From positions 375,501-439,500 of the forward strand of contig CAJNDT010005915.1 in assembly GCA_905221615.1 (NCBI GenBank): a stretch of DNA of 64,000 nt, in the 5' to 3' direction. Made by a program: the position numbers and the translations under genes. The first letter of the stretch is position 1, and each line of letters opens with the position of its first letter. Positions 35,385 through 47,890 of the stretch are shown here, in pieces. Origin of the DNA: Symbiodinium sp. CCMP2592 (taxonomy: Eukaryota; Sar; Dinophyceae; Suessiales; Symbiodiniaceae). The notes beneath the pieces were generated by a model. The model saw only the letters and a program-made list of their open reading frames with translations. It searched no databases and was not told the origin of the DNA.

Positions 35385-37493
35385 TTTTCTCCTGGCTACT
35401 TCCAAGCGCGTCGATCAAGATGTTGGCACCTCAACCCCCTTGCAAATATGTGTTTAAGGCGCAAGTTTTCAGATAGGTGCGATCATGCTCGTTTCGTATT
35501 TCGGAGAGGCCTGATAAGGCAAATGTTGGGGACATCGTGGAGGGCCGTCGTGGACTCGCAGATAGCTTCGACAGCCGCACAATCGGACAAGGTGTCGTTG
35601 TCCAACAACGTAAGGTTTTCGCTCAGATTATCGCACCCATCCAAACAGAGTTCACGGGCGTTCAGACATAGAGGCGACTTGCAGGCCGAACACAGGGAAA
35701 CGTTGCTTGGCTTCTGCGTGACATGAGCAAAGGCAGGGTGCTTGACCTCGAGCTCCCAATGGGCACCTATAAAGGTTTGGAATTGTCTTACAATGATGCG
35801 CGGTGGGGCCTCGCGTAAACTCGGAATCGCCAGGGATTTCTCCAGTGCTCGGGGTTACGATGGACTACCGCTACGGTGCAAAACCCGCACGGACCTGCAC
35901 GTAGTGAAAACCAGCACGGCAACCTCTTGGCAATGGCTTGTACGGCAATGAGCATACGACTGACGGGAGTAGCGGAGTCGCGTAGACAAGTGAACTCTGT
36001 GTCGACTGTTGCAGCCAGGTCTTCACTCCCTCGGAGTTGCAGAAAACACGAGAGGAGTTAAGAAAGCAGGCCATTGGCAGGGGGTCTCTGTTGGAGTTCC
36101 GAGAAAAGGGCCGGGTTCTCGTTCTGTTGAGATGCGGCGGGGTTGGCAACGGGGTTTCTTTATGTGAATCTCTGCATGGACACATCGGAGTGCGCTGTCA
36201 AGTCATGGGGGATGCGGGGCTCTGTTGTACATGCTGTGTGTCTTGTGAGGGCTGCATTTTGAGTAGTCAGTCGTTTGAGGTTTCTGTGCGGGACACTGTG
36301 TACGCAACTTCATGGAGAGCTCGGATGCACTGTCAAAAGATTCCTCGTCCGTCACTCAACAACGTGACCCATAAGTGTTTCAATCAGCTCCGTCATGTGT
36401 TCATCTGAGCCGTCGTTTGGAACTGTCTGAAATCAGTTCCACGGTTTGACGCCGACCTTTGCCCTCTTTTTGATCCTGGATTCTGTGTCGTGTTCATCTT
36501 CGATGCTTTCTGTTCGAAGGGTGCATCCGTAGTCTGCATTTTGCTGCCAGCTCATATCGCTAGATCTATCGCCGTTGGTCAAGCAACGTTTGCCTCGACG
36601 GTCGCCGCCAGTTCAGGAATCATCCCTCCGAAGCCCTGAAGAACTGTGATGCTGTGCCATTGCTATGTACAGATGCTGGCGGACAGAAAAGTAAGCGGCT
36701 TTGTGGTTTGTGCAAGTGGACAGGAGGATGTTCGACGGTCAAGTCTTTCTTCTCAGACAGACTGAGTTTCAGTTTAGTTCGCCGAGTACGAAGGATGTGT
36801 AACGCAGAGAGGTATGTGGCGAGGTGTCAAAGCTTCCGAAACCGGCGTAGTCCAAAGTTCAGCCCGGGAGGAGGAACAAGAACTCCCCCCCTTTGTTGCC
36901 CTAGCCTCTGAAGAAACTTGGGCCTCCAAATCGGAGGCATTGGTCTGCGGCTTTCGAGCGAAAGTTGCTCCGAGACCAGTCAGGAAACCGGGTTTCAGGT
37001 CGGAGTCGGCCGCTCCCGCCATGCAGGTCAGTTGATCCCTCGTCTGCGCTCGAAGACTGGAGTCTCCCTTAAAGCGCAGTGCGGAGCCCTAAACCGGCTG
37101 CCAGCCAGAAAAGGACTGCAGACAAACGCACGCTATTTAAAGCTTCTTCGAAAGCTTCAATAGTCGTGGCCGAGGGCACCGATGATGTTGGATGATGTTC
37201 GGTTGCCATGTGGTCGCGGATTTTCGGACTAAGCATGTCGCGATCATTTTTGGCACAACAACTCAGACTCGTGAATTGATGATGTGGCTCAAAAGCCACC
37301 TCATCCGAAGGATTGGTGGCCAGATGCGATGTCAAGCTAGATAGACGTGGCAGCTGAGGTGTGCAAAGTAGACCGCAAGATGAGTAAATCATGTCCAAAG
37401 CCGCCCGAAAGATACACAATATGCAACAGACAGTCAATCGCAGAATGATGATATCTGTCAGAGTTGAAGGTGGGCCCTAAGCCTGATGCTCGC
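35385..37493. other. Spacer upstream of kelch gene 1, with possible exon fragments
   Basis: Two + fragments look coding-like: ANVGDIVEGRRGLADSFDSR near 35515-35580 and GRVLDLELPMGTYKGLELSY near 35730-35790. I recognise neither. At 37270-37312 the sequence GCCACCTCATCCGAAGGATT with flanking GGTGG is shared with the region upstream of kelch genes 2 and 3, at nearly the same distance from the start codon, so this end is part of the duplicated promoter region. Confidence 0.35.
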
Positions 37494-40400
37494 ATGTCCG
37501 TGGCCTGGCTGTTGCTCTGCTGCTGGAGCATGGCTCGAGGAGAGTGGAGCCGCTTGACGGACCTGGCGGACGCCGGCCTTGTCCGCCCCGCGGCACGGTC
37601 CGAGCACGTTGCAGCCTGGGACGAAGTTAATCAGGTGCTGCTGATCCATGGAGGAAGCAACCTGGAAGGCGACTTGTGGGCTTTCGACGCCGCGTCGGAA
37701 GCGTGGACCCGCACGGTGACGGCCGTGGCGCCGGCAGCTCGTGCTGCACACGCAGCTGGCTGGGATCCTGCCAATCACGCACTTTGGGTGCATGGCGGGT
37801 ACAACAGCCAAACATTAGCTTGGTTTCGAGATGGATGGAGACTCCAATCCGGTGCGTGGACACTCGAGTTTGACGATGCTGGGCCTTCCTCAAGAGAGGC
37901 ACACGTTGCTGTCTGGGATGAAAGCACCGCTGCACTTTGGGTACACGGTGGTTGGACCGGTACGCGCCACCTGTCGGATTTGTGGAGGTACAACTCCAAT
38001 GCCCATGGATGGGAGGAGTTGTTACCACCCAGCGGCACACCGTCAGGACGCTCATCTCATGTGGCAGTCTGGGATACCACAGGACATGCGATGTGGTTAC
38101 ACGGTGGCTACGGGGATGCACTGCTGGCAGATCTGTGGACCCTACATGCAGCCACGCTCACTTGGACAGAAGTGCCTGTTTCTGGAGGGCCCTCGCCCAG
38201 GTCGGGCCATACGGCAGTGTGGGATGACAGCAGCCGCTTGCTCTGGCTGCACGGTGGGAATGATGGTTTCCTCAGACGTGACCTCTGGAGATACGATTCC
38301 GTGGAAAACATGTGGAGTCTGATTGCGGAACATGCTGGCCCATCGGCGCGCTGGTCTCACGTGGCTGCTTGGGACGACCGCAACCAAATACTTTACATCC
38401 ATGGAGGATACAATGGAAGCCTTTGTGGTGACCTCTGGTCGTTTTGGGTCACCACGACCTCGACGACGCAGACAGCGAGCTCTACATCCAGTTCAAGCAG
38501 CCAGACCTCCACTTCAAGCAGCATTTCGCGGACGAGCAGCAGTTCCAGCAGTAGCAGCAGCAGCTCCACAAGCTCCGCCAGCAGTACCTCAACAACTGCG
38601 ACGTCTAGTACCAGTGCATCCAGCACCTCAAGCTCAACCAGCAGTACGAGCAGCAGCACAAGCAGCTACACCTCGACATCGAGTAGCACTTCAAGCTCAA
38701 GAAGCAGCTCGAGCAGCGTCAGTAGCAGTTCGTCGACATCCACTGGGAGTACTTCAACAACTGCAACGTTCAGCACAAGCTCGTCAAGCACGTCTAGCTC
38801 CACTACTATCACCAGCACATCCACGACAACGACTTCCAGGTCCAGCAGCAGTACCAGCCTCACACTTAGTTCTAGCAGCACATCACAAACAACGAGCAGC
38901 TCAAGCAGCATCAGCAGCAGCTCATCGACGTCCACCAGTAGTACTTCTTCAACAGTAACGTCTAGCACAAGTACATCAAGCACGTCCAGTTCCACCGGCA
39001 CGACAAGCACATCCACGACAACCACATCCAAGTCCAGCAGCAGTACCAGCCACACTTCCACTTCCCGCAGCACCTCAAGCACGAGCAGCAGTTCAAGCAG
39101 CCTGAGCAGCAGCTCGTCGACATCCACCACCAGCACTTCAGCAACCACAACGTCTACCACGAGTATGTCAAGCACATCCAGCCCCACTAGCACAACAACC
39201 ACATCCACGACATCCACATCCAGGTCCAGCAGCAGTTCTAGCCACACTTCCACTTCCAGCAGCACCTCAAGCACCAGCAGCAGTTCAAGCAGCGTCAGCA
39301 GCAGCTCATCGACGTCTACCAGCAGTAGCTCGACGACAAGAACATCAAGCACGAGTATGTCAAGCACGTCCAGCTCCACCGAAACGGCAAGCACGTCGAT
39401 GACAACCACTTCTTGGTCCAGCAGCAGTACCAGCCACACTTCTAGTTCCAGCACTACCACGCAAACATACAGCAGTTCAAGCACAATCAGCAGCAGCTCA
39501 TCGACATCCATCACCAGCACGTCCTCCAGCACCACTTCCTCAACAGTAACGTATAGCACAAGTACATCAAGCACATCGAGTTCCACCAGCACGACAAGCA
39601 CATCCACGACAACCACATCCAGGTCCAGCAGCAGTTCCAGCCACACTTCCACTTCCAGCAGCACCTCAAGCACGAGCAGCAGTTCAAGCAGCCTGAGCAG
39701 CAGCTCGTCGACATTCACCACCAGCACTTCAGCAACCAGAACCTCTAGCACTAGTATGTCAAGCACATCCAGTACTACCAGCACAACAACCACATCCACG
39801 ACAACCACATCCAGGTCCAGCAGCAGTTCTAGCCGCACTTCCACTTCCAGCAGCGCTTCAAGCACGAGCAGCAGTTCGAGCAGCGTCAGCAGCAGCTCGT
39901 CGACGTCCGCAAGCAGCACCTCGACTACGAGCACGTTTAGCACGAGCCTCTCAAGCACCTCCACTTCAACAAGCAAAAGCTCGAGCAGCGAAACTCTGAC
40001 ATCCAGCACATCCAGCACTCGATCGTCCAGCACAATTTCAGCGACGCACACGACATCCACACTTACAACTTTCACCACCAGAACAAGCACGTCGTCGTAC
40101 ACCGCCGTCGTCGTAGCAGCCCCAACGCCCAGTCAAATCATCTCTCGGGTTCTGCTGATCGTTACATGCGTCATTGTCCTGGCATTTGGCATGCTTATGC
40201 TGCTTATTTGCTGTTGTGCCAATCGGAGCTGGCGCATCCGGCGCACTATTTGGAGCCTTTGCTGTTTCGTTCGCGTGGTTCCCGTTCCTGGGGGGCTTCA
40301 AGAGCCGCGGCGATCAGTGCTCCCAGACAGAAAGGGAAGATACTGGAGAAGTCTCCAAGCCCCCGTTTTCGCCCGGCTGGGCCCCTGCAGCAGGTCACCC

Positions 40401-41812
40401 TGTGCTCCACTGGTCGTGCTTGTTGACTTCGCAGGTGCCGTGCGTCTAGCAAAACTGTAGGTACGAGAGCCTAGATAAAAGTGAGGGTTCTGCAGAATGT
40501 TTCAGGGTTGGGGCTTTGGGGTTGAGGGTTTCACGTGGTCTCATGACAATGAGCCGCTGCGAAACTGGCCCACACAGGTGCTCCACGGGTCAGTCCGAGG
40601 GTGTGGTTGCTGCCACGGTCGCCTTTGCCGCAATCTGTGCCAGCTACGCGGCACGAGAGGGAGCCCCAGCCTTCACCCAAACTGCCTCAGCAGCCCCTTC
40701 CAGGGTTTTGCCCGCAGCGGTCAAGCGAAAGTTTGCCAGAACGGCCGACCCAGCAGTACCCACAGAATCGCATACTACCTGCATCTCCTGCATCTTGTCC
40801 CAGCATGGCCAGGCCAGAGAAGAAGCAGACCAGGCCACACCAGCTGCGAATCCAAGTCGTTCTGCACACGGAGAGTCCCTCTGCGCTGCCGGCGATGGCA
40901 AGCCAGCCTTCGGCTTCACACAGCCAGCCGCGGGTACAGCTCGTCCCGGCACCGCCAGCATGGCCGACGGGCGCACATCAACGAAGAGAAGCCAAGCCCT
41001 TCTTTCAGGAAAGTGACGCGCTCCCACCATTGCCTTTGCCCTTCCTCCTTTGTCCATGCGGTGTCGAGTCAGGGGAGCATTGGATTCGGTATCCAACGAG
41101 TCCGATGCCAAAGGAGGTGGCGCAGGGACAGCCAAGTCCACCCGCTCCCAGTTTCACACGGCTTGAGCCGCCTGCCGCTCGACCTTGCCAGCGTGCGCCA
41201 GCGGCTCAACCAAGCGAGGTTGGAGCAATGCAGACAGCATCCAGTCAGCCTCGTGTAGATCTGGTCCCAGCAAGCGTTGTGAATCTACTTGGCCTGAGCC
41301 GACGCCCGACAGACATGCCACTGCTGCATGAACCGCAGACCCTGAGCCCAAGCAGCCGAAGCCTTGGCTTCCGGCAGCCCGAGCTGCGGTCACCAGGCGT
41401 TTTCCCCGTTTCGCCACGCTCGGAAGCCGAAGTTCCAGACTCGCCGCAGTCTGTGCCGTCTTCACACTTGGGGCCTCCCACCGAGACATTGGGAACCTTG
41501 AGCCTTGGAAGCACCCAGATCGGCGGGGGGCAGATGTGGCGGTACAACAGCACCCCGGCCTGGAGCCAATCGCGCAGCGCACGGAGCGCTCAGCGCTCTG
41601 TTTCGATGTCGCCCGGGCCGGGCAACTATGACAACCCCGAGGAGCTGAGCTTCGACACGTACATGCGACAGCGGCTGAAAACCTTCCAGGTGCGGAAAGA
41701 AGCGGGAAGGAGGATCGCAAAAGAAGCAAAGGATCGCGAAGCCAAGAAGCAATCCCAGAGCCCCGGTCTGCACAGATGTAGGCAGCAGGGCTACATTTGC
41801 GGTTTAGATTGA
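37494..41812 (+). CDS. Kelch-propeller type I membrane protein with long Ser/Thr stalk (paralogue 1)
   Basis: Two exons (37494-40434 and 40578-41812) give 1391 residues. The first ATG at 37494 starts a signal peptide MSVAWLLLCCWSMARG. Residues about 17-318 hold six kelch blades, each with R..H.A.WD, then L..HGG, then DLW..; the last is HGGYNGSLCGDLW. Residues about 319-880 are almost only Ser and Thr, in about 64-residue repeats, a mucin-like stalk expected to be O-glycosylated. A membrane helix spans about 882-908 (RVLLIVTCVIVLAFGMLMLL). The Pro-rich cytoplasmic tail ends with NSTPAWSQSRS and SVSMSPGPGNY, then a basic helix rich in RK and EA. The 143-nt intron is supported because splicing restores DFAGAPRVSPRVWLLP, collinear with paralogues 2 and 3. 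It is probably a surface receptor or adhesin; ligand unknown. SPGPGxY resembles sperm-tail PG-rich repeats (inference). Confidence 0.85.
38460..40120 (+). repeat. Ser/Thr-codon minisatellite encoding the stalk
   Basis: AGC/TCC/ACG/ACA codon runs with a higher-order unit of about 192 nt (64 residues), recognisable by a recurring TTTTSRSSSSS-like segment, then SSSSSxSSSSST, then TSMSSTSS. About six units are present with scattered substitutions (R to K, W). The antisense frame is also open but is a by-product of the codon pattern. Confidence 0.75.
40435..40577 (+). other. Intron in kelch paralogue 1, absent from paralogues 2 and 3
   Basis: 143 nt, GT...AG, inserted in phase 1 after GCA G. The exon/intron junction reads GCAG|GTGC and the intron/exon junction reads ACAG|GTGC, so both ends carry a CAGGTGC direct repeat. 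Removing it gives a protein aligned without gaps to the uninterrupted paralogues. Confidence 0.8.
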
Positions 41813-44456
<2,644 letters not shown>

Positions 44457-45836
44457 TGGGGCGCGAACAGCCTTGAGGAGCCCTGGGCAGACCAAAGAAT
44501 CGTCTGCGGTTTCTCTCGAAGCGGATGCCGTGCCAGTGCTTTCGCGACGAAACGGTGCGCGGGGCTGAGTCGGAGATGCCCCTTAGGAAGTCAGATAGGC
44601 CCTCCGGGGTACCATGAGTAAAGGAAGTTTGCAGCGTGGAGTCTAAGAATGAGCCGTGCGTGCTCCTTGAGCTCGAACCGTAACCTGTGCTGTCACTTGG
44701 GGTGGGGTGTTGCAGTTGAAGGCCTCAGCATTGCTTGCAGCATGTGCTGGGTTTTGCAGGAGAGCTCGACATGCATCGACTTCAGAGGCTCAAGGCCACC
44801 TCATCCGAAGGATTGGTGGTTGTCCTGCCTGTTTGGAGCTTGAGTACCCTGCTGAGCCTTCCAGTCGCCTATGGGATGGGCAGCAAAGCACAGATGGTGT
44901 AAATCCGGAAGTCTGCGCTATGCAGAGTAAGATCCTTAATCAACAACTCTAACCGTCTGACCTAGGAGGCAGCACTGTGATGTAGAGTCGGTAGGCCCTA
45001 AGCCTGATGCTCGCATGTCCGTGGCCTGGCTGTTGCTCTGCTGCTGGAGCATGGCTCGAGGAGAGTGGAGCCGCTTGACGGACCTGGCGGACGCCGGCCT
45101 TGTCCGCCCCGCGGCACGGTCCGAGCACGTTGCAGCCTGGGACGAAGCTAATCAGGTGCTGCTGATCCATGGAGGAAGCAACCTGGAAGGCGACTTGTGG
45201 GCTTTCGACGCCGCGTCGGAAGCGTGGACCTGCACGGTGACGGCCGTGGCGCCGGCAGCTCGTGCTGCACACGCAGCTGGCTGGGATCCTGCCAATCATG
45301 CACTTTGGGTGCATGGCGGGCACAACAGCCAAGCAAAGACTTGGTTTCGGGATGTGTGGAGATTTCAGTCTGGAGCCTGGACGCTCGAGTTTGACGGTGC
45401 AGGGCCTTCCGGAAGGCAAGCACATGTGGCTGTTTGGGTTTCGAGCACTTCCTCTCTTTGGGTGCATGGCGGCTGGACCGGCAGTCGCCGCTTGTCAGAC
45501 TTGTGGAGCTACAATCACCTGGCTCACGGATGGCAGGAGCTGGCTCCCGGCACTTTCGGCGCGGTGCCATCGGCACGCTCGCATCATGTTGCAGTGTGGG
45601 ATGGGACCGGCCAGGCGCTCTGGATGCACGGAGGCTACGGTGACTCCTTGCTCGGAGATCTGTGGACTCTGGATGCTTCCAGCCTAACATGGACTGAAGT
45701 GGTCTCTGATGGAGGCCCATCCGCGAGGTCAGGCCATGCTGCGGTGTGGGATGACGCAGGCCGCAGGCTTTGGCTGCACGGTGGCAACGACGGCTTTCTG
45801 AAGCGGGAACTCTGGAGATACGAGTCCGGCAGCAAC
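44457..45836. repeat. Duplicated block A (upstream region and 5' end of kelch gene 2)
   Basis: Nearly identical to 61944-63326. I noticed only scattered single changes in the coding part plus one short insertion (ACCTTAGG) upstream. It includes about 560 bp upstream of the start codon and the first five kelch blades. Similarity stops abruptly after the codons for YESGSN. Confidence 0.85.
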
Positions 45837-47771
45837 ATTTGGATCCTGGTTGCAGAGCACGCTGGTCCTTCAGGACGCTGGTCTCATGCAGCGTCTTGGG
45901 ACGGCCTTAACCAGATCATCTACATTCACGGTGGCGACAATAGCAGTTTGTGTGGAGACCTCTGGAAGTTCTGGGTCACAACAGCGTCCACGACGTCCAC
46001 CGCAAGTTCCACCTCCACTTCAAGCAGCATCTCAACCACACGAAGCACTTCCACAACATTGTCCAGCAGCACCAGCACCACATCTAGAACATCCAGCAGC
46101 TCGAGCCACAGTTCCAGCTCCAGCAGCAACTCACGCAAAAGTAGTAGCTCCAGCAGCAGCGATTTCAGCTCCACAACCTCCATCAGCAGTATCTCAAGCC
46201 CTGAGACTCGGAGCAGCAGCACATCCAGTTCCAGCAGCACGTCTAGCTCGACCAGAAGATCCAGTAGTGTCACCACCAGCTTCTTCACATCCTCGCTGAG
46301 CATCTCAACAGCATTGACATTTAGCACGAGCATTTCAAGCGCCTCCAGCTCCACCACCATCATCAGCACATCCACGGCAAGCACATCAAGCGGAGCATCC
46401 GGCACAAGCATGTTTGGCGCGTCCAGCTCCATCAGTGGCACGAGCACGTCTGCGTCCAGCAGCAGGGCCAGTAGGGGCACCAGTTCCAGCACCAGCACCC
46501 CGACAGCTGGGACGCGAAGCACGAGCATCTCAGCTATTTCCAGCTCATCGACAAGCATGAGCTCAGCTGCAACATTTGCCAGCAGTTCAGACTTGTCAAC
46601 TCGGACGTTTAGCAGAAGCACAGCCAGCATCGGCCCCCCATTCTTTACAAACAGCACGAGGCCCAGCAGGTCCAGCATTGCCAGCAATTCCGCAGCATCT
46701 ACCAGCATTTCACCAACATCAAGGACAACAACAGGCACCTCTTGCTCGACCAGCTGCAACAGTACATCGGCACCTAGTGCTCCAGCAACGGCCTTCGTAC
46801 GAACAGCTCGAGCAGTGGCCATCTCCCAGATTGCATCCGCTGCGACCGCGACCACCATCGCGGACACTGCGTCGCAAATCACTTCTCTTCCTGACAGCCT
46901 TCTAGCTACCGTCTTGGCTGTCAGCATTCAGGCATTGTGCGCAGTCTGTGCGTGTTTCGTCGTGTATCGTGCCTTTCTTTTCGCGGTCATTCCTTTTGCT
47001 CCTGAAGCGAAGCTCTCGGAGCTACAGCCACTGCCGAATCCTCCAGAAAGGAAAGCGCAGCCGCCAGTGGAAGCTCCTGCTTTTCGTCCACTGCCGCCAC
47101 TGCCATTCTCGTCACAGAGATCGCCCTACCCGCCCCTGATCGTGCTCGTCCACTTTCAGGGTACTCTGCCGATCCTACCGAGATTGTGGCTGGTTCCGGA
47201 GTCGCAGGGGTTCCCAACAGGAGCCATCATGCGAAATGGCGGGCGAGAGCCACAGTCATCACCGATCATGCCGCCGAGCGCAGCGAGAACGGCGAGAATA
47301 CCGCGGCGTAGATCCAGTGACCAGTTGTCTTGTCATGAGCAGCAAGAAATGTCCCGGCATCCAGGCCCACAAGAAAGAGTGCCACTTGCACCCACTCCCG
47401 GACTTACCAGGCTAGAACCTCCTTTGCAGAGGCCTCACCAGTACCATGGCCTTTCGAGCCCCACCACTGGCCAACCTGTTTTTCGCAGCCAGCCACGAGT
47501 GCAACTCACACCAGAGGCACCAACCTGGCCAGTCGCAAGATTAGGGAGACGGCTTCTGAAAGAGCCCGGCATGCTCGGCCCATGTAAACTGCATCCCCGA
47601 GAACGGGTGATATGTCCGTCGGAAACAAGACACCCACAAGGGATTCCATCCCCCATGATCCAGCCACCGGCGAGAGAGAAGAAGCAGGGCCAGGCCCTTC
47701 CACTTGCTCCTAGCATTACCAGGCCAGGGCATCTACATGTATGTGGTTGCACGAAACACATTTGGACATGA
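45015..47771 (+). CDS. Kelch-propeller type I membrane protein (paralogue 2), tail probably truncated
   Basis: An uninterrupted frame of 918 residues. It has the same signal peptide as paralogue 1 (MSVAWLLLCCWSMARG) and six kelch blades to about residue 318 (last HGGDNSSLCGDLW). A shorter and more degenerate Ser/Thr stalk runs from about 319 to 600, a membrane helix spans about 627-655 (ATVLAVSIQALCAVCACF), and a Pro-rich tail follows. The tail aligns with paralogue 1 (for example IVLVHFQG, RLWLVP, TRLEPP, SQPRVQL), but it stops at 47771 just before a TA microsatellite and lacks the STPAWSQSRS/SPGPGxY end. That end occurs in the ORF at 60.7-61.5 kb. The intron of paralogue 1 is absent. Probably a surface protein. 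The last dozen residues (HLHVCGCTKHIWT) look like read-through into foreign sequence. Confidence 0.8.
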   Translation: MSVAWLLLCCWSMARGEWSRLTDLADAGLVRPAARSEHVAAWDEANQVLLIHGGSNLEGDLWAFDAASEAWTCTVTAVAPAARAAHAAGWDPANHALWVHGGHNSQAKTWFRDVWRFQSGAWTLEFDGAGPSGRQAHVAVWVSSTSSLWVHGGWTGSRRLSDLWSYNHLAHGWQELAPGTFGAVPSARSHHVAVWDGTGQALWMHGGYGDSLLGDLWTLDASSLTWTEVVSDGGPSARSGHAAVWDDAGRRLWLHGGNDGFLKRELWRYESGSNIWILVAEHAGPSGRWSHAASWDGLNQIIYIHGGDNSSLCGDLWKFWVTTASTTSTASSTSTSSSISTTRSTSTTLSSSTSTTSRTSSSSSHSSSSSSNSRKSSSSSSSDFSSTTSISSISSPETRSSSTSSSSSTSSSTRRSSSVTTSFFTSSLSISTALTFSTSISSASSSTTIISTSTASTSSGASGTSMFGASSSISGTSTSASSSRASRGTSSSTSTPTAGTRSTSISAISSSSTSMSSAATFASSSDLSTRTFSRSTASIGPPFFTNSTRPSRSSIASNSAASTSISPTSRTTTGTSCSTSCNSTSAPSAPATAFVRTARAVAISQIASAATATTIADTASQITSLPDSLLATVLAVSIQALCAVCACFVVYRAFLFAVIPFAPEAKLSELQPLPNPPERKAQPPVEAPAFRPLPPLPFSSQRSPYPPLIVLVHFQGTLPILPRLWLVPESQGFPTGAIMRNGGREPQSSPIMPPSAARTARIPRRRSSDQLSCHEQQEMSRHPGPQERVPLAPTPGLTRLEPPLQRPHQYHGLSSPTTGQPVFRSQPRVQLTPEAPTWPVARLGRRLLKEPGMLGPCKLHPRERVICPSETRHPQGIPSPMIQPPAREKKQGQALPLAPSITRPGHLHVCGCTKHIWT

Positions 47772-47835
47772 ACATGGACTACAAGACGTGCGCATGCATT
47801 GTGTCAATGTGTGTACATATATACATATATAATAT

Positions 47836-47890
<55 letters not shown>

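Noticed and set aside
38666-40102. 478-codon minus-strand open frame rich in Leu, Val and Asp
   Set aside because: It is the antisense of the Ser/Thr minisatellite: AGC/TCC/ACG codons read backwards rarely give stops. The + frame has the signal peptide, propeller and helix.
44649-44843. 64-codon frame repeated identically at 62140-62334
   Set aside because: It lies in the duplicated upstream block, so identity follows from recent duplication and is not evidence of coding. It overlaps other frames and has no motif.
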